From assembly GCF_029846715.1 (NCBI RefSeq), contig NZ_JARVWW010000001.1, positions 124,001-188,000 on the forward strand: 64,000 bases of DNA, in the 5' to 3' direction. The translations under genes and the position numbers were made by a program. Numbering within the stretch: position 1 is the first letter of the stretch; each line of letters opens with the position of its first letter. Below are positions 1-8,586 of this stretch, one piece after another. Under the pieces are notes generated by a model, which was given only the letters and a program-made list of their open reading frames with translations, was not told the origin of the DNA and did no database searches. This stretch comes from Bradyrhizobium nivariense. Lineage in GTDB: Bacteria > Pseudomonadota > Alphaproteobacteria > Rhizobiales > Xanthobacteraceae.

Positions 1-1100
1 ATCGCGACGACGCGCGCACCGGGGCAGGCCAGGCCGACGCTGTCGATGTGGCTCGCCGTCAGCTCGCCGGGCATGATCGTGGAGGGCGATGTCGTCTCGG
101 TCGCGCCGTAGCAGTTCATCAGCCTGAGACCGGGAATCTTCGTTTCGAGCTTCTCGATGGTCGCGACCGGCATCGGTGCGCCGCCAAAACCGCCGATGCG
201 CCAGCTCGACAGGTCGTAGCCGTCGAAATCGGGCTGGAGCAGGCAGAGATTGTACATCGCCGGCACCATCACGGTGTAGGTGACGCGCTCGCGCGCGGCG
301 AGCTTGAGATATTCGGCGGCCTTGAACTCCGGCATGATGATCAGCGCGCCGCCGCAGCAGATCATCGTCGTGATGTTGGCGACGACGCCGGTGACGTGGC
401 CGAGCGGCACAGCCGCGATCGAACGGTCCGCTGAGGTCAGTTTCAGGCAGGACGCGAAGATCATCGAGGAATGGACGATGTTGCAATGGGCCAGCATCGC
501 GCCCTTCGGCTTGCCTGTCGTGCCTGAGGTGTAGAGGATCATCGCGGTGTCCTCCTCGCTCGTCTCTGCGGGTGCATTGGCCGGCAAATTGTCGGCGAGC
601 ACCGCGAAACGCGACAGAGCCGGATCGTCGTCGACGGCGATGCGGTGGATCACATCGGGCACATCCCGCGCATCTGGCAGACGATCCGCGAGTGCCGCCT
701 CGTGGATCAGGATTCTGGCACCGCAATCGGTGAGGACATAGGCGATTTCCGGCTTCTGCTGGCGCGTGCTGAGCAGCACCGTGACGAGCCCCTCATGCGC
801 GGCAGCAAACAGCAGCAGCGGAAATTCGACGCGGTTGCCGAGCAGGATCGCGACACGATCGCCGCGCTGCAATCCGAACTTGCGAAAGCCCGCAGCGATC
901 CGCGCAGCCTGCTCCGCGGCCTGCCGCCAGCTCAGCCGGACATTGCCTGAGACCAGCGCTTCACCGTCGGCATTGCGGGCGCGGGCGTCCGTGATCATCG
1001 TCCACAGGCCCGACGGCCGATCGCAAAATGCCGGCACCACCCGATCGCCGAAGCGCGCCTCGAACCGCATTGGTGGGATCTGAGATTGCGACCAGTCCAT
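1..1100 (-). CDS. Acyl-CoA synthetase (AMP-dependent ligase), C-terminus outside the window
   Basis: Adenylate-forming enzyme that would activate a fatty or aromatic acid to an acyl-CoA through an acyl-AMP. Translation of the minus strand from the ATG at 1100 stays open to the window edge, about 366 codons. It shows the AMP-binding P-loop motif TSGTTGKPKGA near residue 190 and the YGATETT motif near residue 325, in the family order. Typical members have 500-560 residues, so roughly a third (the C-terminal lid domain) is missing because the window ends. The substrate cannot be told. Family call is firm. Confidence 0.9.
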   Translation of the reverse strand, partial: MDWSQSQIPPMRFEARFGDRVVPAFCDRPSGLWTMITDARARNADGEALVSGNVRLSWRQAAEQAARIAAGFRKFGLQRGDRVAILLGNRVEFPLLLFAAAHEGLVTVLLSTRQQKPEIAYVLTDCGARILIHEAALADRLPDARDVPDVIHRIAVDDDPALSRFAVLADNLPANAPAETSEEDTAMILYTSGTTGKPKGAMLAHCNIVHSSMIFASCLKLTSADRSIAAVPLGHVTGVVANITTMICCGGALIIMPEFKAAEYLKLAARERVTYTVMVPAMYNLCLLQPDFDGYDLSSWRIGGFGGAPMPVATIEKLETKIPGLRLMNCYGATETTSPSTIMPGELTASHIDSVGLACPGARVVA

Positions 1101-1173
1101 CGGGCTGCCCTTGCCTTGTTGCTCTTGTTACTTTCCGCGCATGGGCATGCCGGTCCTGTCTTGTGCTGATCGG

Positions 1174-1758
1174 CTAGCCACCCATCACGGGCACCCCGAT
1201 CACGACCGGATGGAACGCAAAAGCCAGCGCCAGATAAGCGACGATTCCGACCGCGACCGCGATCAGATCGTTGGTGACGCCGCCCACCGGAATCGGCGGG
1301 CCGCCGCCATCGGTGCGACGCTTCAGCGTAATGCGATCATACACCGCCCAGCCCAGGAACGAGCCGAACAGGATGATGGAGCCGAGATCGCCATTGGCCA
1401 GAAGATGCGCCGCCGCCCACAGCTTGATGCCGGCCAGCATCGGATGCTTCAGCGTCGCATAGATGCGGCCACGCAGATATGACGCAACCACCAGGATGAC
1501 CGCGGGCAACATCAGCGCGAGCGTGATGTGCTTGAATGCTTTCGGTGGATACCAGACGTCGATCCAGCCGGTCGCACGGTAGTGGGCGAAGCCCCAGATG
1601 ATCAACGCGAGCCCCGCGAGCGAGGCGAGCGAATAGAGGATCTTGTAGGTCCCCTCGCCCAGTCTCGCGATTGCCTGCGCGCGCGCCTCGCGTTTCGTCG
1701 TGAACACATGCGCCGCAAAAAACAGCGCAAGCCCCAGGATCATCACCAGCAGACCCAC
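1174..1758 (-). CDS. NnrU family membrane protein
   Basis: Integral membrane protein of 194 residues with about five or six hydrophobic segments, starting MGLLVMILGLALFFAAHVF. The internal HPMLAGIKLWAAAHLLANGD stretch is typical of the NnrU family, first noted near nitrite/nitric oxide reductase genes and related to isoprenylcysteine-methyltransferase-like membrane proteins. Here no denitrification gene is adjacent: the upstream neighbour is a secreted hypothetical protein and the downstream one the acyl-CoA synthetase, both on the same strand. The biochemical role of the family is not settled. Confidence 0.8.
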   Translation of the reverse strand: MGLLVMILGLALFFAAHVFTTKREARAQAIARLGEGTYKILYSLASLAGLALIIWGFAHYRATGWIDVWYPPKAFKHITLALMLPAVILVVASYLRGRIYATLKHPMLAGIKLWAAAHLLANGDLGSIILFGSFLGWAVYDRITLKRRTDGGGPPIPVGGVTNDLIAVAVGIVAYLALAFAFHPVVIGVPVMGG

Positions 1759-1990
1759 GACAACCTCCCCCTCTACCAGCGCCCCCGCCTATGGCGTATC
1801 ATCGATTGGCCGCCGGTCGCAACTCTCACCCCTCATGGTGAGGAGGCGCAAAGCGCCGTCTCGCGGACGATGCTTCGCATCGCCGCGAGAACCATGCCGG
1901 CCCGGCTGCCGCAACACCGCGGCCTGCATCCTTCGAGACGCGCGTAAAGAACGCGCTCCTCAGGATGAGGGGATGGAGATGTCACGGCGG

Positions 1991-2572
1991 TTATTTTCCC
2001 AAGGTCCGATTGTCGACGTACCGGATCGCAATCGGCCGCCCGGCCAAAGCGCCCCCGAGACCCCCGGTGAATTTCAGCGGCAGGCAGGCATTCAACGATT
2101 CGTTGATGGCGTCGAGATAGGTCGAGCGGATATTAGCCGGGACGCCCGCGGTCGCATAGGTCAGGCGCGGCGGACCGATCAGACCACCCGATTTGTTGAA
2201 GCTGAAACGCACGGCCATCTGCATGCCCGCGCGCGCATTGTCCGATGGCGGCGACCAGCAGGTGCGCAGCTCGGCGAAGAGGTCGCCGATCGTGTCGAGA
2301 TCGTGATCGGGCTTCTGGTATTTGGCGCGATCCGCCTCCGCCGGCTCGCTCACGATCGTGAGCTGGAGGTTCTGCCCATAGGGATAGTCGATCTCGGGAA
2401 TGCAGGGGCCATGCTCGAGCACGCTGCAATAGGACGGCGTACAGGGCTCGCCGTCGAGCACGCTGCACGGCTCGTGCGAAAACGGAATTGGGTTGATCTG
2501 TCGAGGCCGTGCGTCGGCCGCGACCGTCGATATCGCGAGCAGGATTAGGACAAGGATGCCGCGCCACATCAT
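1991..2572 (-). CDS. Secreted hypothetical protein with TonB-C-like tail
   Basis: 193-residue protein with a clear N-terminal signal peptide (MMWRGILVLILLAISTVAADA), so probably periplasmic. After the signal comes a Cys-rich stretch with short repeats (CSVLDGEPCTPSYCSVLEHGPC) that could form disulfides. The C-terminal half (residues 90-190: MAVRFSFNKSGGLIGPP, then YLDAINESLNACLPLKFT) resembles the TonB C-terminal fold seen in many alphaproteobacterial envelope proteins, but I cannot confirm this without a profile search. It is a single gene on the minus strand. Function unknown. Confidence 0.75.
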   Translation of the reverse strand: MMWRGILVLILLAISTVAADARPRQINPIPFSHEPCSVLDGEPCTPSYCSVLEHGPCIPEIDYPYGQNLQLTIVSEPAEADRAKYQKPDHDLDTIGDLFAELRTCWSPPSDNARAGMQMAVRFSFNKSGGLIGPPRLTYATAGVPANIRSTYLDAINESLNACLPLKFTGGLGGALAGRPIAIRYVDNRTLGK

Positions 2573-2640
2573 TAGAACGTGGCACCGCTAGAGATTCCGT
2601 CAAGCCCGCAAGCGTTCACATGCTCGCGCGTACACACGGT

Positions 2641-2743
2641 GTCGTCGTCCGGCTTGGCCGGACGACCCAGTATTCCAGAGGCGATCGTGATCGACCCGAG
2701 AGGCCGCGGCGTACTGGATGCCCCGCCTTCGCGGGGCATGACA
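2641..2743. repeat. Intergenic palindromic repeat (two hairpins)
   Basis: Between prfC and the secreted protein lie two hairpins: GTCGTCCGGC/GCCGGACGAC at 2644-2666 and ATGCCCCGC/GCGGGGCAT at 2718-2739. Short inverted blocks CCAGTATTCCAG and TACTGGAT link them. This is the arrangement of the REP-like elements scattered through Bradyrhizobium-type genomes. It could also act as a transcription end for prfC, whose stop is at 2759. Confidence 0.65.
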
Positions 2744-2758
2744 GCAAAGAAACTCGCC

Positions 2759-4378
2759 CTACCCCTTCTTCTTGACATCCTTGACATTGGTGAACGCGAT
2801 GCCCTCGGCACGTTCCCTGGTGTAGCCGAGATAGAACTCGTTCCTCGCCAGATATACGGGGTCGCCGTCGACGTCGTCGGCGATGCTCGAGGTGTTGGCG
2901 GCGATGAAGGTATCGAGCTTCTTGCGGTCGTCCGAAGAGACCCAGCGCGCGAGCTGGAACTCGCTGACCTCGAATTCGACCGGCAATGAATATTCCGCCT
3001 CCAGCCGCGCCTTGAGCACGTCGAGCTGGAGCGCGCCGACGACGCCGACCAACGCGGGCGCGCCGTCGCGCGGGCGGAACACCTGCACCACGCCCTCTTC
3101 CGACATCTGCTGAAGCGCTTCCTTCAGCTTCTTCGCCTTCATCGCGTCGGTGAGACGCACCCGGCGGACGATTTCCGGCGCAAAGCTCGGCACGCCGACG
3201 AAGTTGAAATCCTCGCCCTCGGTCAGCGTATCGCCGATCCGCAGCGTGCCGTGGTTGGGAATGCCGACGACGTCGCCGGCGAAGGCCTCGTCCGCCACCG
3301 AACGGTCCTGCGCGAAGAAGAATTGCGGGCTCGACAGCGGCATGCTCTTGCCGGTGCGCACGAGCTTCGCCTTCATGCCGCGGCTCAGTTTGCCGGAACA
3401 CAGACGGGCGAAGGCGATGCGGTCGCGATGGTTCGGATCCATGTTGGCCTGGATCTTGAACACGAAAGCGCTCATGCGCGGATCGGTGGCTTCGACCCTG
3501 CGCTGGTCGCTCTCCTGCGCGCGCGGCTCGGGCGCGAACCTGCCGAGGCCTTGCAGCAGGTCGCCGACGCCGAAATTGCGCAGCGCGCTGCCGAAATAGA
3601 CCGGCGTCAAATGGCCTTCGCGAAACGCTTCGAGCTCGAACGGTTTTGAAGCCTCGGTGACGAGCTCAAGCTCGTCCTTGACCGCTGACACATCGAGATT
3701 GGCGTTGAGCTTGGCGAGCTCGGCGATCTCGATCTGCTGCGCCGCGCCGGTCTTGGCACCGCCGCCTTCGAGCAGGCGCACGCCGCCATTGACGACGTCG
3801 TAGGTGCCGAGGAATTCGCGGCCGCGGCCGACAGGCCAGGTCATTGGCGTGGTATCGAGCGCCAGCGTCTTCTCGATCTCGTCGAGGAGCTCAAAGACGT
3901 CGCGGCTCTCGCGGTCCATCTTGTTGATGAACGTGATGATCGGGATGTCTCGAAGACGACACACCTCGAACAGCTTCCGGGTGCGCGCCTCGATGCCCTT
4001 GGCGGCGTCGATCACCATCACGGCGGAATCGACCGCCGTGAGCGTGCGATAGGTGTCTTCCGAAAAGTCCTCGTGGCCCGGCGTGTCCAAGAGGTTGAAC
4101 ACGAGGCCCTCGAACTCGAAGGTCATGACCGAGGTCACGACCGAGATGCCGCGCTCGCGCTCGATCTTCATCCAGTCCGAGCGGGTATTGCGCCGCTCGC
4201 CCTTGGCCTTGACCTGACCGGCCAGATTGATGGCGCCGCCGAACAGCAGCAGCTTTTCGGTCAGCGTGGTCTTGCCGGCGTCCGGATGCGAGATGATCGC
4301 AAAGGTGCGCCGCCGCGACACTTCAGCGGCAAGCGGGGAACGGGCCGTCGATTCGGCTGGGGTGGCGATGTCGGACAT
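2759..4378 (-). CDS. prfC: Peptide chain release factor 3
   Basis: Translational GTPase RF3 (539 aa, usual length about 530), which recycles RF1/RF2 from the ribosome after peptide release. GTP-binding motifs are intact: G1 [13 protein letters not shown] near residues 33-45, G3 [16 protein letters not shown] near 97, G4 INKMDRES near 150. The region [17 protein letters not shown] and the tail of the EF-G-like domain II/III ([17 protein letters not shown]) fit RF3 rather than EF-G. It starts at ATG 4378 and runs divergently from sugE. Identification is secure. Confidence 0.97.
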   Translation of the reverse strand: MSDIATPAESTARSPLAAEVSRRRTFAIISHPDAGKTTLTEKLLLFGGAINLAGQVKAKGERRNTRSDWMKIERERGISVVTSVMTFEFEGLVFNLLDTPGHEDFSEDTYRTLTAVDSAVMVIDAAKGIEARTRKLFEVCRLRDIPIITFINKMDRESRDVFELLDEIEKTLALDTTPMTWPVGRGREFLGTYDVVNGGVRLLEGGGAKTGAAQQIEIAELAKLNANLDVSAVKDELELVTEASKPFELEAFREGHLTPVYFGSALRNFGVGDLLQGLGRFAPEPRAQESDQRRVEATDPRMSAFVFKIQANMDPNHRDRIAFARLCSGKLSRGMKAKLVRTGKSMPLSSPQFFFAQDRSVADEAFAGDVVGIPNHGTLRIGDTLTEGEDFNFVGVPSFAPEIVRRVRLTDAMKAKKLKEALQQMSEEGVVQVFRPRDGAPALVGVVGALQLDVLKARLEAEYSLPVEFEVSEFQLARWVSSDDRKKLDTFIAANTSSIADDVDGDPVYLARNEFYLGYTRERAEGIAFTNVKDVKKKG

Positions 4379-4470
4379 TGCGGCAGCGTTTGGCAGGGAA
4401 AATGAGCCTGATCAAGCCTCATTTGATGATTGTGGAGGCTTCCGGCCAGCCCCATATCGGGCTCGGGATC

Positions 4471-4529
4471 GGGCATGGGAAGGACGGCCTTCCTGCCCAT
4501 CAGCACGCCAGTCGCGGGGACGACCCTGC
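4471..4529 (+). promoter_or_regulatory. Guanidine-II (mini-ykkC) riboswitch
   Basis: Two tandem hairpins with ACGR tetraloops lie just upstream of sugE. Hairpin 1: stem GGAAGG/CCTTCC (4478-4493) around loop ACGG, extended by outer pairs GGGCA/TGCCC (4471-4475 with 4494-4498). Hairpin 2: stem GCGGGG/CCCTGC (4514-4529, one G-U pair) around loop ACGA. Paired ACGR-loop stem-loops are the defining feature of mini-ykkC RNAs, known to bind guanidinium and to occur upstream of SugE-type SMR exporters. The second stem ends 7 nt before the ribosome binding site GGAGG (4537-4541), which suggests translational control. Confidence 0.88.
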
Positions 4530-4547
4530 CTTGAATGGAGGGTCGTC

Positions 4548-4862
4548 ATGGCCTGGAGCATCCTGTTCGTCGCCGGTCTGCTGGAGATCTCCTGGGCGAT
4601 CGGCCTCAAATATACCGAGGGGTTTACCAAGCTCGTTCCGTCGGTCCTCACGCTGGGCGCCATGGCCGGCAGCATCGTCCTGCTCGGGCTCGCCCTCAAA
4701 TCGCTTCCGATTGGAACCGCTTACGCGGTCTGGACCGGGATTGGCGCGGTCGGCACCGCGACGCTCGGCATCATCCTGTTCGGCGAGCCGGCCACCGCGT
4801 TCCGCCTCGCCAGCATCGGACTGATCGTCGCCGGAATTGTCGGGCTGAAGCTCGTTACTTGA
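4548..4862 (+). CDS. sugE: SMR family guanidinium exporter (SugE/Gdx)
   Basis: 104-residue small multidrug resistance protein with four membrane segments. The essential membrane glutamate is in [17 protein letters not shown] (Glu13), and this [12 protein letters not shown] signature is of the SugE/Gdx subtype, which exports guanidinium in exchange for protons, rather than EmrE. The chosen ATG (4548) has GGAGG at 4537-4541. Longer open frames upstream run through the riboswitch and are not used. Its stop overlaps the stop of the convergent pit gene by 8 bp. The guanidine-II riboswitch in front supports the guanidinium role. Confidence 0.92.
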   Translation: MAWSILFVAGLLEISWAIGLKYTEGFTKLVPSVLTLGAMAGSIVLLGLALKSLPIGTAYAVWTGIGAVGTATLGIILFGEPATAFRLASIGLIVAGIVGLKLVT

Positions 4863-5862
4863 CGAAAATCTTGACCGCCCACCAGGTGAGCGCGGCAACG
4901 ATCGCCGAGGCCGGCATCGTGATCACCCAGGCATATACGATCGAGCTGGCGACGTTCCATCTCACCGCCGAGAGGCGCCTGGCGGCGCCAACGCCGACGA
5001 TCGCGCCGGTGATGGTATGGGTCGTCGAGACGGGAACTCCGAGGAAGGTCGCCATGAACAATGTCGCGGCACCGCCGGTCTCGGCGCAAAAACCCTGCAT
5101 CGGGGTCAGCTTGGTGATGCGCAGGCCCATCGTGCGGACGATGCGCCAGCCGCCCATCAGCGTGCCCATTGCCATGGCAGCCTGGCAGGAGAGCACCACC
5201 CAGAACGGGATGGAGAATTCGCTGCCGAGATGGCCCTGCGAATAGAGCAGCACGGCGATGATGCCCATGGTCTTCTGCGCGTCGTTGCCGCCATGTCCGA
5301 GCGAATAGAGCGAGGCGGAGGCAAATTGCAGGATGCGGAAGGCGCGATCGACGGCAAAGGGCGTGGAGCGCACCGAAGCCCAGGAGACGATCGCAACCAG
5401 TACCATCGCGAGCAGGAAGCCGACCAGCGGAGACAGCACGATTGCGATCACCGTCTTGGACAATCCGCTCCAGACCGCCGCCGAAAGGCCGGCTTTGGCC
5501 ACGCCGGCACCAAATAAGCCGCCGATCAATGCGTGAGACGAGGACGATGGGATGCCGAGCGCCCAGGTCACGAGGTTCCAGACGATGGCGCCGACGAGAG
5601 CCGCGAAGATCACCTGAGCATCCACGATCGAGGGATCGATGATGCCGGTGCCGATGGTCTGGGCGACGTGCAGCCCGAACACCATGAAGGCGACGAAATT
5701 GAAGAAGGCGGCCCAGAGCACCGCGAATTGCGGCCGCAGCACGCGGGTCGAGACGATGGTCGCGATCGAATTGGCGGCGTCGTGCAGGCCGTTCAGGAAG
5801 TCGAACAGCAGCGCGACGGCGATCAGTCCGACCAGGACGGGAAGACCCAACGCAACATCCAC
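4855..5862 (-). CDS. pit: PiT family inorganic phosphate transporter
   Basis: 335-residue phosphate:cation symporter of the inner membrane (low-affinity Pi uptake). The two PiT signature repeats are visible: [21 protein letters not shown] at residues 23-43 and [15 protein letters not shown] near residue 195, both with the family ND/HDA core, plus [18 protein letters not shown] near the C-terminus. It follows the DUF47 gene by 9 bp on the same strand, the same order as the orfA-pit operon of Sinorhizobium meliloti, and probably shares its Pho-box-containing promoter. Identity is firm. Confidence 0.95.
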   Translation of the reverse strand: MDVALGLPVLVGLIAVALLFDFLNGLHDAANSIATIVSTRVLRPQFAVLWAAFFNFVAFMVFGLHVAQTIGTGIIDPSIVDAQVIFAALVGAIVWNLVTWALGIPSSSSHALIGGLFGAGVAKAGLSAAVWSGLSKTVIAIVLSPLVGFLLAMVLVAIVSWASVRSTPFAVDRAFRILQFASASLYSLGHGGNDAQKTMGIIAVLLYSQGHLGSEFSIPFWVVLSCQAAMAMGTLMGGWRIVRTMGLRITKLTPMQGFCAETGGAATLFMATFLGVPVSTTHTITGAIVGVGAARRLSAVRWNVASSIVYAWVITMPASAIVAALTWWAVKIFVK

Positions 5863-5871
5863 GGCCCTGCC

Positions 5872-6516
5872 CTAAACTTGCTCGATGACGATGCTGTTGA
5901 TCTCGTTCGCAACGTCGTCGAAGCGGTCGGCGACTTTCTCGAGGTGGTCGTAGATCTCCGCGCCGACGATGAAATCCATCGCGTTGCCGTCGCGATGCTT
6001 GAGGAACAGTTCCCTCAGCCCGATATCATGGAGATCGTCGACCCGGCCTTCCAGCTTGCCCAGCTCTTCGGTGATCGCGGTCAGCATGGCCACGTTCTGA
6101 CCGATCTTCTGCATCAGCGGCAGCGCACGACCGACCAGATTGGCGCATTCGATCAGAAGCCCGCCGATCTCCCGCATCGGCGGCTCGAAGGTGCGGACCT
6201 CGAACAGCATCACGGCCTTGGCGGTCTGCTGCATCTGGTCGATGGCGTCGTCCATCGAGGTGATCAGGTTCTTGATGTCGCCACGGTCGAACGGGGTGAT
6301 GAAGGTGCGGCGCACCGCCGTCAGCACCTCACGGGTGATGTTGTCGGCATCGTTCTCGAACTGGTTGACGCGCTGGCAATAGACCGGCGTCTCCTCGCCC
6401 CCGTTGAGCATGCTCTGGAGCGCGATCGAGCCCTGGATCACGGTCTTGGCGTGGCGGTCGAACAGGTCGAAGAACCGTTCTTCCTTGGGCAGGAAAGCGC
6501 GAAACAATCGCATCAT
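5872..6516 (-). CDS. DUF47/PhoU-like protein, Pit accessory
   Basis: 214-residue all-helical cytosolic protein of the DUF47 (PhoU-related) family: FLPKEERFFDLFDRHAKTVIQGS at the start, NITREVLTAVRRTFITPFDRGDIKNLITSMDDAIDQM at residues 59-95, and DGNAMDFIVGAEIYDHLEKVADRFDDVANEINSIVIEQV at the end, which carries the family D/E-rich metal-binding signature. Such proteins are encoded directly upstream of pit and are thought to modulate it (orfA in S. meliloti). Start at 6516; the gap to pit is 9 bp, so the two are very likely cotranscribed. Confidence 0.92.
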   Translation of the reverse strand: MMRLFRAFLPKEERFFDLFDRHAKTVIQGSIALQSMLNGGEETPVYCQRVNQFENDADNITREVLTAVRRTFITPFDRGDIKNLITSMDDAIDQMQQTAKAVMLFEVRTFEPPMREIGGLLIECANLVGRALPLMQKIGQNVAMLTAITEELGKLEGRVDDLHDIGLRELFLKHRDGNAMDFIVGAEIYDHLEKVADRFDDVANEINSIVIEQV

Positions 6517-6559
6517 GGGAGAGAGACTACCGGTTGGAAAATGGCCTGGCCCAAGCGGG

Positions 6560-6577
6560 CCGTCATAAAACTGTCAT
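6560..6577. promoter_or_regulatory. Pho box upstream of DUF47-pit
   Basis: CCGTCATAAAACTGTCAT matches the PhoB consensus CTGTCATAWAWCTGTCAY at all but one position (C for T at base 2). Two GTCAT half-sites are 11 bp apart. The site is 44-61 nt upstream of the DUF47 start and reads on the strand opposite to the operon. PhoB represses orfA-pit in S. meliloti under phosphate limitation, so a repressor role is a reasonable inference here. Confidence 0.72.
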
Positions 6578-6674
6578 AGACCATTTTCGATCCACGCGCG
6601 TGCCACCTCACGCCCGCGGAGCCGGGTCATCCACCGCTTTCACACAATGAGTAAATTGGCTTTAAATCAACACC

Positions 6675-7643
6675 TTAGAGCGAGCGTCGGAGGTAATGCG
6701 CGATTTCGCCGATGACGCCACGGCGGAAGGTGAGCACGCAGATCACGAAGATCGAGCCCTGGATCACCGTCACCCATTGGCCGAACCCCGCCAGATATTG
6801 CTGCATGGCGATGATCGCGAAGGCGCCGACCACAGGGCCGAAGACGGTGCCGAGACCGCCGACCAGCGTCATCAGCACCACCTCGCCCGACATCGACCAG
6901 TGCACGTCGGTGAGCGAGGCGTTCTGCGCCACGAATACCTTCAGCGATCCGGCAAAGCCCGCCAGCGTGCCGGACAGGACGAAAGCCAGGAACTTGTACT
7001 GATCGGTGCGGTAGCCCAGCGAGATCGCGCGCGGCTCGTTCTCGCGGATCGCCTTCAGCACCTCGCCGAACGGCGAATTGATGATGCGGTAGATCAGCAG
7101 GAAGCCGGCGAGGAAGCCGACGAGCACGACATAGTAGAGCACGGTCGGCTTGGTCATATCGAAGACGCCGAACAAGTGCCCCTGCGGAATGCCCTGAATG
7201 CCATCCTCGCCGTGGGTGAATGGGGTCTGCAAATAGAGAAAGTAGAGCAGCTGAGACAGCGCCAGCGTGATCATCGAGAAATAGATGCCCTGGCGGCGGA
7301 TCGAGATGTAACCGGTCACGATCGAGAGGACCAAGGCCCCGGCGACACCGACGAGGATGCCAAGCTCCGGCGGCAGCCCCCACACCTTCAACGCGTGCGC
7401 AGAGCAATAGCCGGCCGTCCCCAGGAACATCGCGTGGCCGAACGACAGCAAGCCACCATAGCCGATCAGAAGATTGAAGGCGCAGGCCAGCAGCGCGAAG
7501 CACAGTGCCTGCATCACGAAGAACGGATAGATGCCGGTGAATGGGACCGAAGCCAGCAGCAGCGCCATCACGACGAACACGATCATCTCGTCGCGGATCG
7601 CGCGCGGGGCTACCGGCAGCGTGTCGTCCGTCAAGGCTGTCAT
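6675..7643 (-). CDS. livM: Branched-chain amino acid-type ABC transporter permease LivM
   Basis: 322-residue inner-membrane permease of the HAAT family with about eight to ten hydrophobic segments. It has the LivM signature NLLIGYGGLLSFGHAMFLGTAGY at residues 59-81 and, in the cytoplasmic loop contacting the ATPase, INSPFGEVLKAIRENEPRAISLGY near residue 190. It is the last gene of the five-gene liv operon, 1 bp after livH. Such systems in rhizobia carry branched-chain amino acids but also other amides and acids; the substrate cannot be read from the permease. Confidence 0.93.
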   Translation of the reverse strand: MTALTDDTLPVAPRAIRDEMIVFVVMALLLASVPFTGIYPFFVMQALCFALLACAFNLLIGYGGLLSFGHAMFLGTAGYCSAHALKVWGLPPELGILVGVAGALVLSIVTGYISIRRQGIYFSMITLALSQLLYFLYLQTPFTHGEDGIQGIPQGHLFGVFDMTKPTVLYYVVLVGFLAGFLLIYRIINSPFGEVLKAIRENEPRAISLGYRTDQYKFLAFVLSGTLAGFAGSLKVFVAQNASLTDVHWSMSGEVVLMTLVGGLGTVFGPVVGAFAIIAMQQYLAGFGQWVTVIQGSIFVICVLTFRRGVIGEIAHYLRRSL

Positions 7644-7644
7644 A

Positions 7645-8514
7645 TCAGGCCGCCCTTCCCGTCAATCCCGTTGGCTTCACCAAAAGCACCAGCACCATCA
7701 GCACGAACACGACGGTGTTGGAGGCCTCGGGGTAGAAATACTTGGTCATGCCCTCGATCACACCGAGCGCGAAGCCGGTGATGATGGAGCCCATGATCGA
7801 TCCCATGCCGCCGATCACGACCACCGCGAACACCACGATGATGAGGTCGGCCCCCATCAGCGGCCGCACCTGGTTGATCGGCGCCGACAGCACGCCGGCG
7901 AGCGCGGCAAGGCCGACACCGAGGCCGTAGGTCAGCGTGATCATGCGCGGCACGTTGACGCCGAAGGCGCGCACCAGCGTCGGGTTTTCGGTGGCGGCGC
8001 GCAAATAGGCGCCGAGCCGCGTCTTCTCGATCAGGAACCAGGTCGCGATGCAGACCACCAGGGAGAAGATGACGACCCAGCCGCGATAGATGGGCAGGAA
8101 CATGAAGCCGAGATTCATGCCGCCCTTGAGCTGGTCCGGAATGGCGTAAGGCATGCCAGAGGAGCCGAAGTAGTTCTGGAACACGCCCTGCACGATCAGC
8201 GCAATGCCGAAGGTCAGGAGCAGACCGTAGAGATGATCCAGCCCGGTCAGCCATTGCAGCATGGTCCGTTCCAGGATCATGCCGAAAATGCCGACGACAA
8301 TCGGCGCGACAATCAACGCCGGCCAATAGCCAATGCTGAGATAATCATTGTTGAGCAGGAAATAGGCGACGAACGCGCCCATCATGTAGAGCGCGCCATG
8401 GGCGAAATTGATGATGTTGAGCATGCCGAAGATCACGGCGAGCCCGAGACTGAGCAGCGCGTAGAACGAGCCGTTGATCAATCCCACCAGTAGCTGAGCG
8501 TAAAGAGCCTGCAT
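7645..8514 (-). CDS. livH: Branched-chain amino acid-type ABC transporter permease LivH
   Basis: 289-residue permease pairing with LivM. It begins with the LivH signature LINGSFYALLSLGLAVIFGMLNIINFAHGALYMMGAF and carries the coupling-loop sequence RLGAYLRAATENPTLVRAFGVNV near residue 175. The stop is one base from the livM start, so translational coupling is likely. The gap to the upstream binding-protein gene (72 bp) contains a strong hairpin. Confidence 0.93.
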   Translation of the reverse strand: MQALYAQLLVGLINGSFYALLSLGLAVIFGMLNIINFAHGALYMMGAFVAYFLLNNDYLSIGYWPALIVAPIVVGIFGMILERTMLQWLTGLDHLYGLLLTFGIALIVQGVFQNYFGSSGMPYAIPDQLKGGMNLGFMFLPIYRGWVVIFSLVVCIATWFLIEKTRLGAYLRAATENPTLVRAFGVNVPRMITLTYGLGVGLAALAGVLSAPINQVRPLMGADLIIVVFAVVVIGGMGSIMGSIITGFALGVIEGMTKYFYPEASNTVVFVLMVLVLLVKPTGLTGRAA

Positions 8515-8553
8515 CGATCCCGCACCCGGTCCCTTCGGCGTTCCCTGAAAGTC

Positions 8554-8579
8554 GCCCGCGGGCCTGATGGCCTGCGGGC
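8554..8579. terminator. Hairpin between binding-protein gene and livH
   Basis: Arms GCCCGCGGGCC and GGCCTGCGGGC around TGAT form a GC-rich stem just after the binding-protein stop codon. No T-run follows on the minus strand. In ABC operons such intercistronic hairpins commonly stabilise the upstream binding-protein mRNA or partly terminate transcription, giving more binding protein than permease. That role is inferred. Confidence 0.55.
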
Positions 8580-8586
8580 AGTTATC

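Noticed and set aside
4227..4547. Extended sugE frame starting in prfC
   Set aside because: The extension overlaps the divergent prfC gene and the riboswitch; the ATG at 4548 has its own SD.
5533..6579. A 348-codon plus-strand open frame
   Set aside because: It is antisense to DUF47 and pit and is rich in H, R, D and Q, the typical shadow composition in GC-rich genomes.
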